Assembly (NCBI GenBank): GCA_964575225.1
Contig: CAZNQW010000010.1
Span: 1 to 36,520, forward strand
Origin: CAZNQW01 sp964575225
GTDB taxonomy: Bacteria > Chloroflexota > Anaerolineae > JAAYZQ01
Reading direction: 5' to 3'
DNA: 36,520 nucleotides
Shown: piece by piece, positions 25,268 to 32,846 of the stretch
How the letters are laid out: each line of letters opens with the position of its first letter
Position numbering within the stretch: the stretch's first letter is position 1
Notes under the pieces: generated by a model
The model's input: the letters and a program-made list of their open reading frames with translations, nothing else
Told to the model about the DNA's origin: nothing
The model's database searches: none
Translations under genes and position numbers: made by a program

Positions 25268-25523
25268 TCGGTGGGATTCTTTTGTGGGGGCCTGCCGAGG
25301 CCCCCAAAACCCGCGGCCGGGGGCCTAAGCGCCCGCAGACGGGCGGCCCGGAGCCCCCCGAATCTAGTGCGTTGCTCGCTTGGTGCAGCTGTTCGAGGGC
25401 GCTCAGGCGTCGCTGCCAGCCCCAAAGGGGCTTGGCTGTCTCTCCAAAGCATGGATGAAAGCCACCTAGTCATCCAGGTAGGCTCGGCGGCAACGAAACA
25501 GCTAGGTACCAGATTCCCACCGA
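25268..25523. repeat. MITE-like or structured-RNA element with terminal inverted repeats
   Basis: A 256-base noncoding element between the divergent moxR and DUF624-like promoters. Its ends match as inverted repeats at 12 of 13 bases: TCGGTGGGATTCT (25268-25280) against AGATTCCCACCGA (25511-25523). Inside are four clear hairpins: GGGGGCCT/AGGCCCCC (25286-25305), a compound stem GGGGGC..CGCCCG/CGGGCG..GCCCCC (25319-25358), AGCCCC/GGGGCT (25418-25432) and GGATGA/TCATCC (25453-25475). Short ATACA copies lie at 25261-25265 and 25529-25533 but do not frame the repeats exactly. No transposase or convincing protein is present. It may be a nonautonomous mobile element, a dispersed intergenic repeat or a folded RNA; I cannot name its family. 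Confidence 0.55.
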
Positions 25524-25572
25524 AATCGATACACCACCTCCACGCCCCGGCGGCTGGGAGGCGCACGCGTCG

Positions 25573-25601
25573 TTGACAGGAAGGGAGCCCTGTGCTATAG
25601 T
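25573..25601 (+). promoter_or_regulatory. Promoter of the DUF624-like gene
   Basis: Consensus TTGACA (25573-25578), 17-base spacer, TATAGT (25596-25601) preceded by TGC. The predicted start is near 25608, about 39 bases before the ATG. Confidence 0.75.
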
Positions 25602-25646
25602 CTGAACAAGGCGGCCTCGCAGGCGGGGCGCCATTGGGGAGGGTGC

Positions 25647-26372
25647 ATGCGCGATCTGTGGGCGGTTGTCTGGCTGAGCGCCAAGAGCCTTTGGGAAGAT
25701 TTCGTCCTGTTTGCCCTGTGGAACGTGGGGTGGGTTACCCTGGCGATCCTGCCCTTGGGACTGTTCGTGGTCTGGGGTAGCGCGCAACCGCTTTTGGCAC
25801 TGGGCCTGGCGGCCATTCTGCTGCTGCCGCTGGCAGCCTATTCGGGCGCCCTGTGCTATGTGGCCAACCAGGCCGTGCGCGGCAGAGCGGTCGGCTGGGC
25901 CACTTTCTGGTTTGGCTTGCGGACCTATTGGGCCAAGAGTGTGCTCGTGTTTTTGTTGGGGGTCGTGGTTTTGACCCTCGTGCTCACCAACCTCTATTTT
26001 TACGGACGGGTTGTGCAAGGAGCCTGGACCAACTTGGCGCTGGGCATCTGGTGGCTGTTGGGGCTGTATTGGCTACTGGTGCAGGTGTTCTGGTTTCCCA
26101 TGATCTTGGAGCTGGAGAGTGAAAAGGTCCTGCATGGATTGCGCAGCGGGTTGCTGATGGCGTTGGTGACGCCAGGTTTCTCCCTGTCGTTGGGAGTCGC
26201 AATCGTGCTCTCGGCGGCTGTGAGTATGCTGCTCACCGTGCCGGCTGTCGTGGTCCTGATCTCCTTTTTGATGCTGCTGGCCAATCACGCCACGCGGAGC
26301 CGGTTGGCCTTTGCGCAAGGCAAGCGTTACGATCCGGGTGCGGAGGATGGAGATACCCCGGGGCGGGCTTGA
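25647..26372 (+). CDS. Six-helix membrane protein, DUF624/YesL-like
   Basis: A 241-residue integral membrane protein with about six hydrophobic helices (near 20-45, 48-75, 95-120, 130-155, 165-200 and 200-220). The layout and the start 'RDLWAVVWLSAKSLWEDF' resemble DUF624/YesL-type proteins, which have no settled function. The C-terminal 25 residues are charged. GGGAGG sits before the ATG, and a strong promoter lies upstream. The next gene begins 57 bases later but appears to have its own -10 box. The family assignment is tentative. Confidence 0.65.
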   Translation: MRDLWAVVWLSAKSLWEDFVLFALWNVGWVTLAILPLGLFVVWGSAQPLLALGLAAILLLPLAAYSGALCYVANQAVRGRAVGWATFWFGLRTYWAKSVLVFLLGVVVLTLVLTNLYFYGRVVQGAWTNLALGIWWLLGLYWLLVQVFWFPMILELESEKVLHGLRSGLLMALVTPGFSLSLGVAIVLSAAVSMLLTVPAVVVLISFLMLLANHATRSRLAFAQGKRYDPGAEDGDTPGRA

Positions 26373-26377
26373 GCAAT

Positions 26378-26386
26378 TGGTACAAT
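26378..26386 (+). promoter_or_regulatory. Extended -10 box before the glycyl-radical activase gene
   Basis: TGG followed by TACAAT, with no -35 box at a normal distance. The predicted start near 26393 would give a leader of about 37 bases, which lacks an obvious ribosome site. Confidence 0.5.
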
Positions 26387-26429
26387 TGAAAGATATGCAA
26401 GACAAAATCATTTCGCGGACCGAGCATGG

Positions 26430-27362
26430 ATGGTGATAGACTCGAATAGCCACGACGCGAGCGGATGGATCTTTAATATTCAGCGCTTTTCGGTGCACGA
26501 CGGCCCGGGCATCCGCACGACCGTGTTTTTGAAGGGATGCCCCTTGCGGTGCCTGTGGTGTGACAACCCCGAGTCGCAGCAACTGGAAGCGCAGATGGTT
26601 TTCTGGCCAGACCGGTGCATTCATTGTGATGCCTGCCTGAGCATTTGCCCCGAGTCGGCGTTGGAAGTGGATGCCAAAGGGAATCGGCGCTGGCTTTTGG
26701 AGAAGTGCACGCTGTGCGGGCGGTGCGTAGAGGTATGCTATGCCGGGGCCCTGGAACAGATCGGCCGGCGCGCCACCGTGGGCGAGGTTCTGGCTGAAGT
26801 CGAAGCCGATAGGCGGTTTTACGAACAGTCGGGGGGTGGGGCGACCCTGTCAGGCGGTGAACCTCTGAGTCAACCATCGTTCAGCCGCGGCCTCTTGCAG
26901 GCGATATACGAGCGTGGGATCCACACCGCCATCGAGACTTCGGGGTATGGAGCCTGGTCGGTGTGGTTAGAGTTGCTGCCCCACCTCGATCTGATCCTGT
27001 ACGACCTCAAGGAGATGGACCCTGAGCGCCACCGGATGATGACGGGAGTCTCCAATCGCTTGATCCTGGAGAACCTGCGTCAGTTGGCGGACACCGGCAA
27101 GAAAGTGGTTGTGCGCCGACCGGTGATCCCGGGTTATAACGACAGTCCCGAGAGCATCCACGCCCTGGCCCATTTTGTGTCGTGCCTTCAAACCATCAAG
27201 GAGATCGATCTCTTGCCCTACCATCGTTTTGGCCGCGCCAAATACGACCGTCTGGGCAAAGAGTATGTCATGGGCGAGCAGCCCTCGCTCGACGAGAGTG
27301 ACGTCACCCATCTACAGGACATTGTGCGATCCTACGGCCTACGGGCCAAGATCGGGGGCTGA
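26430..27362 (+). CDS. Glycyl-radical enzyme activating protein (radical SAM)
   Basis: A 310-residue radical SAM activase of the PflA/BssD type, which puts the glycyl radical on a partner enzyme. It has 'NIQRFSVHDGPGIRTTVFLKGCPLRCLWC' with cluster cysteines C37, C41 and C44. Two ferredoxin-like four-cysteine sets (C63, C66, C69, C73 and C93, C96, C99, C103) lie in the insert typical of activases for decarboxylases and dehydratases rather than simple PflA. 'SGGGATLSGGEPL' and 'YDLKEMD' are also standard. No glycyl-radical enzyme lies in the window. The start ATG at 26430 has another ATG at 26426 in a different frame, and no clear ribosome site. Confidence 0.9.
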   Translation: MVIDSNSHDASGWIFNIQRFSVHDGPGIRTTVFLKGCPLRCLWCDNPESQQLEAQMVFWPDRCIHCDACLSICPESALEVDAKGNRRWLLEKCTLCGRCVEVCYAGALEQIGRRATVGEVLAEVEADRRFYEQSGGGATLSGGEPLSQPSFSRGLLQAIYERGIHTAIETSGYGAWSVWLELLPHLDLILYDLKEMDPERHRMMTGVSNRLILENLRQLADTGKKVVVRRPVIPGYNDSPESIHALAHFVSCLQTIKEIDLLPYHRFGRAKYDRLGKEYVMGEQPSLDESDVTHLQDIVRSYGLRAKIGG

Positions 27363-27441
27363 GCCCGGATTGGATGGACTTGCGGAGAAGAACATGACGT
27401 CAAGCTGGAGAGTTGACTGGAATCGTACTGGATGAAATTCG

Positions 27442-27472
27442 GTGGACGTGGGAGGACTGCACGGGCGTCCAC
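27442..27472 (+). terminator. Possible terminator after the activase gene
   Basis: GTGGACG (27442-27448) pairs with CGTCCAC (27466-27472) across a 17-base loop, followed at a short distance by a T-rich stretch (TTTCCTTTTTTCC). The loop is long, so this is a modest candidate. Confidence 0.4.
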
Positions 27473-27530
27473 GCCGATTTCCTTTTTTCCCCGCACGCGC
27501 TGTGAACCTGCCAGACTCGGCCCAAAAACA

Positions 27531-27554
27531 AACGATCCCGCTGCCGGGATCGTT
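27531..27554 (-). terminator. Terminator of tRNA-Leu
   Basis: A perfect 10-bp stem, AACGATCCCG (27531-27540) with CGGGATCGTT (27545-27554), and a CTGC loop. Read on the minus strand it is followed by TGTTTTTGG, a proper U-tract. It lies 37 bases past the tRNA 3' end. Confidence 0.85.
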
Positions 27555-27590
27555 CTGGTTTCGGCGGAATCCATCACCGCCCATCTGTAA

Positions 27591-27673
27591 TGCCCCCGAG
27601 AGGACTTGAACCTCCACGCCCTTGCGGGCACAGGTCCTCAACCTGCCGCGTATGCCAATTCCGCCACGGGGGC
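27591..27673 (-). tRNA. tRNA-Leu (anticodon GAG)
   Basis: A class II tRNA of 83 bases read on the minus strand. The acceptor stem is GCCCCCG with CGGGGGC and discriminator A. The anticodon loop TTGAGGA gives anticodon GAG, reading CUC/CUU leucine codons. A long variable arm (TGCCCGCAAGGGCG type) and a T arm with GGTTCAAGTCC are present. The 3' CCA is not encoded. It has its own perfect promoter and a strong terminator, so it is a single-gene unit between two plus-strand genes. Confidence 0.96.
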
Positions 27674-27685
27674 AAGTACAGAGCC

Positions 27686-27714
27686 ATTATACCCTCAATT
27701 AGCCGGCTTGTCAA
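27686..27714 (-). promoter_or_regulatory. Consensus promoter of tRNA-Leu
   Basis: On the minus strand: TTGACA (27714-27709), exactly 17 bases, TATAAT (27691-27686). All twelve hexamer bases match the sigma-70/A consensus. The start near 27679 is six bases before the mature tRNA. Confidence 0.9.
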
Positions 27715-27797
27715 TTTGCCGAAAAACCAGTGCAGAAACGGATGCCGGGTGGGGTTTTGCCAACTTGGGCTCGTCACTACCCTTTTGGCCGAAAAGC

Positions 27798-27806
27798 TGG
27801 TATAAT
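27798..27806 (+). promoter_or_regulatory. Extended -10 promoter of the second moxR gene
   Basis: TGG followed by a consensus TATAAT at 27801-27806. No matching -35 is at normal spacing. The start near 27813 gives a leader of about 44 bases with AAGGAG before the ATG. Confidence 0.65.
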
Positions 27807-27856
27807 CGGGCGACGGTCCCGGAGTGGGTACAGGGCGCATTGTAAGGAGAATGGGC

Positions 27857-28810
27857 ATGCAAGAAATTCGAGACATGGCCACCAAGATCATCGACAATGT
27901 CCAAGAGGTTATCGTGGGCAAGCAGGATGCCGTCCAGCTCGCGGTGATATCCCTGCTGTGCGAGGGCCATCTGTTGATCGAGGATGTTCCCGGCACCGGC
28001 AAAACGATGCTCGCCAAGTCGATGGCCAAGTCCCTGGGGTGCTCCTTTCGCCGCATCCAATTCACGCCCGACATGCTGCCCAGCGACGTGACGGGGGTGT
28101 CGGTCTATAATCAGAAAACCCGCGAGTTCGAGTTTCGACCGGGGCCGGTCATGGCCCAGATCGTGCTCACCGATGAGATCAACCGCGCCACGCCCAAAAC
28201 GCAGTCGGCGTTGCTGGAGGCGATGGAAGAGCGGCAGGTGACGGTCGATGGCGTGACCTATCCCATGGACCAGACCTTTTTGGTGCTGGCCACCCAAAAC
28301 CCCATCGAGTACGAAGGCACATTTCCCTTGCCCGAGGCGCAGTTGGATCGCTTTATGATGCGCATCGGCCTGGGGTATCCTGCGACGGAAGACGAGATGA
28401 CCATGCTGGACCGACAGCAGTATGTGCACCCTGTCGATCGCATCGAGCAGGTGGTGACCGCCGACGAGTTGCTGGCGGCCCAGCAACGGGTGCGCCACGT
28501 GTACATCGACGATCTCGTCAAGGAGTATATTGTCAAGCTAGTCAAAGCCACGCGAAAGCATCCCGACGTGTATTTGGGCGCCAGTCCCCGGGGGAGCATC
28601 GCGCTGTATCGTACCAGCCAGGCCCGCGCCGCCATAATGGGGCGGGACTATGTGACGCCCGACGACGTCAAGGCCCTGGCCCACGTCACCCTGGCCCACC
28701 GGCTTATCATCAGCCCATCGGCCCGGATCAAGAATGTGGATCCGCGAGCTGTAATCCAAGAGATCTTGGACAGCACGCCCGTACCAGGAGCCCGCGTACG
28801 GCCCAAATAA
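27857..28810 (+). CDS. MoxR-family AAA+ ATPase (second copy)
   Basis: A 317-residue MoxR ATPase, a paralogue of the one at 24228-25181 and of the same length. It has Walker A 'GTGKTMLAKS', Walker B 'VLTDEINRATPKTQSALLEAME', sensor 1 'LATQNPIEYEGTFPLPEAQLDRFMM' and 'GASPRGSIALYRTSQARAA'. I place the start at the ATG at 27857, seven bases after AAGGAG; the ATG at 27851 is too close. No DUF58 or VWA partner follows; the next gene is the B12 radical SAM gene 85 bases on. Confidence 0.94.
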   Translation: MQEIRDMATKIIDNVQEVIVGKQDAVQLAVISLLCEGHLLIEDVPGTGKTMLAKSMAKSLGCSFRRIQFTPDMLPSDVTGVSVYNQKTREFEFRPGPVMAQIVLTDEINRATPKTQSALLEAMEERQVTVDGVTYPMDQTFLVLATQNPIEYEGTFPLPEAQLDRFMMRIGLGYPATEDEMTMLDRQQYVHPVDRIEQVVTADELLAAQQRVRHVYIDDLVKEYIVKLVKATRKHPDVYLGASPRGSIALYRTSQARAAIMGRDYVTPDDVKALAHVTLAHRLIISPSARIKNVDPRAVIQEILDSTPVPGARVRPK

Positions 28811-28895
28811 CCCTGTTACACAATCAACCTCTGTCCAGCACTCGGTGACGGTGGGATGTCCCCGAGCCCTGGAGGTTGGGAATCGGAGTTGAATC

Positions 28896-30665
28896 ATGCC
28901 TCAAGCAGATCTAGTGCTATTGCACGCACCCAGCGTGTACGATTTTCGGAACGAGTCGATCCTTTACGGGCCGGTGAGCGATCTGGTACCCAGCACACCG
29001 GTTTTCGAAATGTACCCCATTGGCCTGACGACCATTGCCGAATACCTGGAGCGGCGCGGTTTCCGCGTACGCATTATCAACCTTGCGGTTCGCATGCTCA
29101 ACAGCAAGCGATTCGATGCCGAGGCCCTGATCCGCAAACTGAAACCGGCGGCCTTTGGCATCGATTTGCACTGGATGCCGCATGCCCACGGCGCCATCGA
29201 GGTGGCGCGCCTGTGCAAGAAACACCACCCCGACATCCCGGTGATGTTTGGGGGGTTTTCCTCCACCTACTATCACAAGGAGCTGATCGAGCGCCCCGAA
29301 GTGGATTTCGTGGTGCGCGGTGATTCGACAGAAGAGCCCGTGTTGCAACTCATGCAGCACCTGACTCACCACCCCGAGGCCAAGCCCCTGGCCGAAATCC
29401 CGAATTTGACCTACGCCGACGATGACGGCACGGTGCACGCCAATGAGATCACCTTCAGTCCAACGAATTTGGATCACGTGCTCATTGACTATAGCTATGT
29501 GGTCAAGGCGGTGGCCCGCTATCGAGACCTGGCCAGTTTCATTCCGTTCAAGGGCTGGCTGGGTTATCCGATCACGGCGGCTCTGAGCGTGCGCGGTTGC
29601 ACGCACAACTGCCGCACGTGCGGCGGCTCGGCCAAGGCCTTTTCGGCGATGCACAACCGACAACGTCCGGCCTATCGGGCGCCCGAAGACCTGGCCCAGG
29701 ATATTCGCAACATTGCCCGTTTTAGCAATGGGCCGGTGTTCATCCTGGGCGATCTTCGCCAACCAGGACCGGAGTATACCGACCGGTTTCTGCGGGCCAT
29801 CGACGGCTATCAGGGACCGGTCATCATTGAGGTGTTCAACGCCGCTGATCGGGAGTTCATCGAGCGGGTGTCAAAGGCGATGCCCAACTGGACAATGGAA
29901 ATCTCGCTGGAAAGCCATAGCGAGGAGGTGCGCGCGGCTTTTGGACGGCCGTTTAAGACAGGGCCCACCGAGGATACGATGCGCTACGCCCTGGAGATGG
30001 GTGTGCGGCGGCTGGACCTCTTTTTCATGATCGGACTGCCCAAACAGGACTATCAGTCGGTGATGGACACGGTGGACTATTGTGAATATCTGATGCGGGA
30101 TCTGGACCCAGGCCCAACCCGTCGCCTGATCCCCTTTATTTCCCCGCTGGCGCCCTTCCTGGATCCGGGCAGCCCCGTGTTTGAAGAGCCCGAACGTCAT
30201 GGGTATCGGTTCTTTGCCCGCACGTTGGAAGAGCACCGCCAAGCGTTGGTTCAGCCCAGTTGGAAATATGTGCTCAACTATGAGACCGAGTGGATGAACC
30301 GCGATCAGATCGTCGACAGCACCTACGAGGCAGGGCTCAGGCTCAATCGGCTCAAGGCCCAGTATGGGCTGGTCGATCCGGCCCAGGCCCAGGCCACCGA
30401 GATACGCATTCTCAAGGCCCGGCGTCTCATGGCCCAGGTGGACGATATCATGTCGGTTTCGGATCCAGAGCGGCGCGCCAAGTTGCTGCAGGCCATCAAA
30501 CCGCAGGTCGATGACGCCAATCTATCGACGGTTTGTGACAAAACCGAGCTGAACCTGCCTTTGAAGGGAATTGCGCTGAACCTGCCGCGGGCGGCCTGCT
30601 TCCTCCTCTCGCAGGTAGCCGGGCGCTTCCGGCCTCAATCTGAGGGCGATGGGGTGAACCGGTGA
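28896..30665 (+). CDS. B12-binding radical SAM protein (Ta0216-like)
   Basis: A 589-residue protein with an N-terminal cobalamin-binding-type fold (about 5-140, 'GLTTIAEYLERRGFRVRIINLA' and 'VMFGGFSSTYYHKELIERPEVDFVVRGD') and a radical SAM domain with C235, C239 and C242 (CTHNCRTC). 'ISLESHSEEVRAAFGR' and 'FFMIGLPKQDYQSVMDTV' are usual for B12 radical SAM methylase-like enzymes. The arrangement recalls the uncharacterised Ta0216 family. No DxHxxG loop is seen, so B12 may be bound base-on. The 200-residue tail is helical. The stop overlaps the pfkB start (GTGA), pointing to a joint function. The substrate is unknown. Confidence 0.82.
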   Translation: MPQADLVLLHAPSVYDFRNESILYGPVSDLVPSTPVFEMYPIGLTTIAEYLERRGFRVRIINLAVRMLNSKRFDAEALIRKLKPAAFGIDLHWMPHAHGAIEVARLCKKHHPDIPVMFGGFSSTYYHKELIERPEVDFVVRGDSTEEPVLQLMQHLTHHPEAKPLAEIPNLTYADDDGTVHANEITFSPTNLDHVLIDYSYVVKAVARYRDLASFIPFKGWLGYPITAALSVRGCTHNCRTCGGSAKAFSAMHNRQRPAYRAPEDLAQDIRNIARFSNGPVFILGDLRQPGPEYTDRFLRAIDGYQGPVIIEVFNAADREFIERVSKAMPNWTMEISLESHSEEVRAAFGRPFKTGPTEDTMRYALEMGVRRLDLFFMIGLPKQDYQSVMDTVDYCEYLMRDLDPGPTRRLIPFISPLAPFLDPGSPVFEEPERHGYRFFARTLEEHRQALVQPSWKYVLNYETEWMNRDQIVDSTYEAGLRLNRLKAQYGLVDPAQAQATEIRILKARRLMAQVDDIMSVSDPERRAKLLQAIKPQVDDANLSTVCDKTELNLPLKGIALNLPRAACFLLSQVAGRFRPQSEGDGVNR

Positions 30666-31525
30666 GCGAACCGACTCCCGATTTCGTCATCGTGGGCCAT
30701 GTCTGCCAGGATATCTTGCCTGATGGCAGCCTGGGACTGGGGGGCTCGGTGTCGTATGCGGCCATGACCGCCCATCGGTTGGGGTATCGGGTGGGGATTG
30801 TGACCAGTGCCGGTCCCGATCTGGATGTGGCGCGTGCGTTCCCCCATGCCCAGGTGGTGTGCCGGCCTTCGGCAGCCACGACGGTTTTTGAGAACATCTA
30901 TCTCAATGGCACGCGAACCCAGATCCTGCACCAGCGGGCCGATGTGATCACTTGCGCCGAGGTTCCCCCAGCCTGGCGCCAGGCCCCCATGGCCTATCTG
31001 GGCACTATCGATCAAGAGATCGCGCCGGGTGTGTTTGGCTGCTTCTCGGAGGATGTCCTGTTGGGGGTGATGCCGCAGGGTTTTTTCCGGCAATGGGATC
31101 GCAAGGGGCATGTATCGTTTTGTGAATGGCGGCCCAGCGAGGAACAACTGCGGCGGATCAAGGTCCTGGTGATTAGCGAGCTGGATGTCCCCGAGCCCCA
31201 ACAATGGGCGCAAGAGTGGGCCCAAGTGGTTCAGGTCATGGTGGTCACTCACGCTGAACGGGGGGCGACGGTCTACCATCAGGGTCAGGTTCATTCCTTT
31301 CCTGCCCGTCCCGCCCGCCAAGTGGATCCGACCGGAGCCGGTGATGTGTTCACCGCTGCCTTGATGATCCGTCTGGCCGAAACCGGCGATCCCTTCCAAT
31401 CGGCCACATTTGCCAATGTGGTGGCTTCGTTTTCTGTGGAAAAACCGGGCATTTCGGGAATCCCGGAGCGAAGCACCGTCGACGAGTACCTGTTCCACCA
31501 CAAGGCAGGGCTGGCAAATCTGTGA
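30662..31525 (+). CDS. PfkB-family carbohydrate/nucleoside kinase
   Basis: A 287-residue PfkB (ribokinase-like) kinase. It shows 'DFVIVGHVCQDILPDG' and 'LGGSVSYAAMTAHRLGYRVGIVTSAG' near the N-terminus, and the signature DPTGAGD at 222-228 with catalytic D228. The lid region is short. The GTG start at 30662 overlaps the stop of the B12 radical SAM gene, giving tight coupling. The likely substrate (a sugar or nucleoside made or altered by the partner) is inference only. Confidence 0.9.
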   Translation: MSEPTPDFVIVGHVCQDILPDGSLGLGGSVSYAAMTAHRLGYRVGIVTSAGPDLDVARAFPHAQVVCRPSAATTVFENIYLNGTRTQILHQRADVITCAEVPPAWRQAPMAYLGTIDQEIAPGVFGCFSEDVLLGVMPQGFFRQWDRKGHVSFCEWRPSEEQLRRIKVLVISELDVPEPQQWAQEWAQVVQVMVVTHAERGATVYHQGQVHSFPARPARQVDPTGAGDVFTAALMIRLAETGDPFQSATFANVVASFSVEKPGISGIPERSTVDEYLFHHKAGLANL

Positions 31526-31790
31526 TGACGGGCACGCTCAAGGCGTGACCGCGGCCCACATAAAACCGTCTAGAGAATCTGATCTGCCTGCCAGTCCCCG
31601 TGCCAGCGTGGATGCGCGTTTGGGCGGCTCTACAGGTATCGGGGCGTTTTTGTGTTTACCCCTACAGGATGTGGTTGCATTTCGTTAACCCCCCATATGT
31701 AGTGGGCTGGCGAAACGGCCCCAGGGTGCCGAACCTGACCACCTGCCCGAGTTCCATCACCGAGGGCCCCAACGCCGATTTGGGCGCTGT
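31526..31790. other. Noncoding stretch between pfkB and the Xer gene
   Basis: No protein or RNA gene was found. A small hairpin CACGC/GCGTG (31533-31547) follows the pfkB stop without a T-run. CTACAGG occurs twice, at 31630-31636 and 31662-31668, 32 bases apart (about three helical turns), on either side of a GGGG..CCCC pair with a T-rich middle. Whether this is an operator or coincidence cannot be told. Confidence 0.4.
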
Positions 31791-31819
31791 TTGGTCTTTA
31801 TGAAAAGTCGTGGTAGAAT
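31791..31819 (+). promoter_or_regulatory. Promoter of the Xer recombinase gene
   Basis: TTGGTC (31791-31796), 17-base spacer, TAGAAT (31814-31819) with TGG before it. The predicted start is near 31826, a leader of about 64 bases. Confidence 0.65.
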
Positions 31820-31889
31820 GCCCATGGTCCGTATTCGATGATTGAGCGCAATTGGTGCTGCGCCTAATTGGGAAAAGGGAGAACGTGTG

Positions 31890-32762
31890 ATGAGAGAAAA
31901 AATCCAAGAGTTTTTGGACTATATCACTGAGGACAAGGGCTACTCCCCAAACACCCTGGCTGCGTATCGCAATGATCTCGCCCAGTTTGCCGATCACGTT
32001 GAGGGTCGTGTTTCCAGGTGGAGAGAGATCTCGCGAGATACCATCGTGGATTATATTATGGCGATGAAGGGGGAGCAGGAATATGCCTCCTCCACAGTCG
32101 CGCGCAAGGTGGCAGCCATCAAGTCATTCTTTCATTATCTGGTGAGTCGGGGCGAACTGGAGGACGATCCCACCGCTACCCTTGATTCGCCCAAGGTCCG
32201 CAAGCGCCTGCCCAAGGCGATTTCACCAGAAAATATGGAGCGCTTGCTGGCCAAGCCTGCCCAAGAGGATTCGCCCAAGGCGATGCGCGATCGGGCACTG
32301 CTCGAGGTCCTGTACGCAACAGGGCTGCGGGTGACCGAGTTGATCTCGCTCAATGTGGCCGATGTGAACCTGGCATCGGGCAGTGTGCGAGTCATTCGGC
32401 CCAAAGACAAAAAAGAGCGGTTGGTGCCCATCTATGAGCGAGCGATAGGACCCTTGCAGGATTATCTGGAGAGGGGCCGAATTCAGCTCTTGCGCGATCC
32501 CGAAGAACCGGCCCTCTTTCTGAACCATCGCGGGGAGCGGTTGACGCGACAGGGCTTGTGGCTGATCGTCAAGCACTATGTGCGTGAGGTGGGTATCATG
32601 GAAGAGGTCACCCCGCACACTCTGCGTCATACGTTTGCTGCCCATCTACTGGACAAAAAGGCCGATCTCGAGTATGTTCAGGAACTGCTGGGGCACGCCA
32701 ATATCTCTACGACCCAGATGTACGTACATATGGGCAAGGACAAAGCCGAGGACAACGAGTAG
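31890..32762 (+). CDS. xerD: Tyrosine recombinase XerC/XerD family
   Basis: A 290-residue site-specific recombinase that resolves chromosome dimers at dif. It has an N-terminal SAM-like domain (about 1-90) and a catalytic domain with R147 ('ATGLRVTEL'), K172, H243 and R246 ('PHTLRHTFA'), H269 ('GHANIS') and the nucleophile Y278 ('TQMYVH'). The set is complete; spacing matches XerD more closely than XerC, but many Chloroflexota may use a single Xer, so the symbol is tentative. The ATG at 31890 follows GGGAG; upstream alternative starts lack support. No dif site was recognised. Confidence 0.9.
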   Translation: MREKIQEFLDYITEDKGYSPNTLAAYRNDLAQFADHVEGRVSRWREISRDTIVDYIMAMKGEQEYASSTVARKVAAIKSFFHYLVSRGELEDDPTATLDSPKVRKRLPKAISPENMERLLAKPAQEDSPKAMRDRALLEVLYATGLRVTELISLNVADVNLASGSVRVIRPKDKKERLVPIYERAIGPLQDYLERGRIQLLRDPEEPALFLNHRGERLTRQGLWLIVKHYVREVGIMEEVTPHTLRHTFAAHLLDKKADLEYVQELLGHANISTTQMYVHMGKDKAEDNE

Positions 32763-32804
32763 CGGCACGGCCTTCGGGTGTTCCCTTGCCCGTCGGGACG
32801 GGGC

Positions 32805-32810
32805 TAGAAT
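32805..32810 (+). promoter_or_regulatory. Weak candidate -10 box before the PH/SHOCT gene
   Basis: TAGAAT without a convincing -35 box. It lies 37 bases before the ATG. A short CCCGT/ACGGG hairpin just upstream could end the Xer transcript but has no T-run. Confidence 0.3.
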
Positions 32811-32846
32811 TCTGTGGACACAGATCGGGTTTCGTGGGAGGGCTCT

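Noticed and set aside
25172..25576. Open frames on both strands in the moxR/DUF624-like gap
   Set aside because: They translate hairpins and inverted repeats, have low-complexity Arg/Pro/Gly composition and no ribosome site. The interval is better read as a noncoding element.
27332..27641. Minus-strand frames overlapping tRNA-Leu
   Set aside because: They begin inside the tRNA gene and cross its terminator; the tRNA accounts for the sequence.
31526..31889. dif site near the Xer gene
   Set aside because: A stretch near 31674-31690 vaguely resembles one XerD arm, but no 28-bp site with two 11-bp arms could be drawn.
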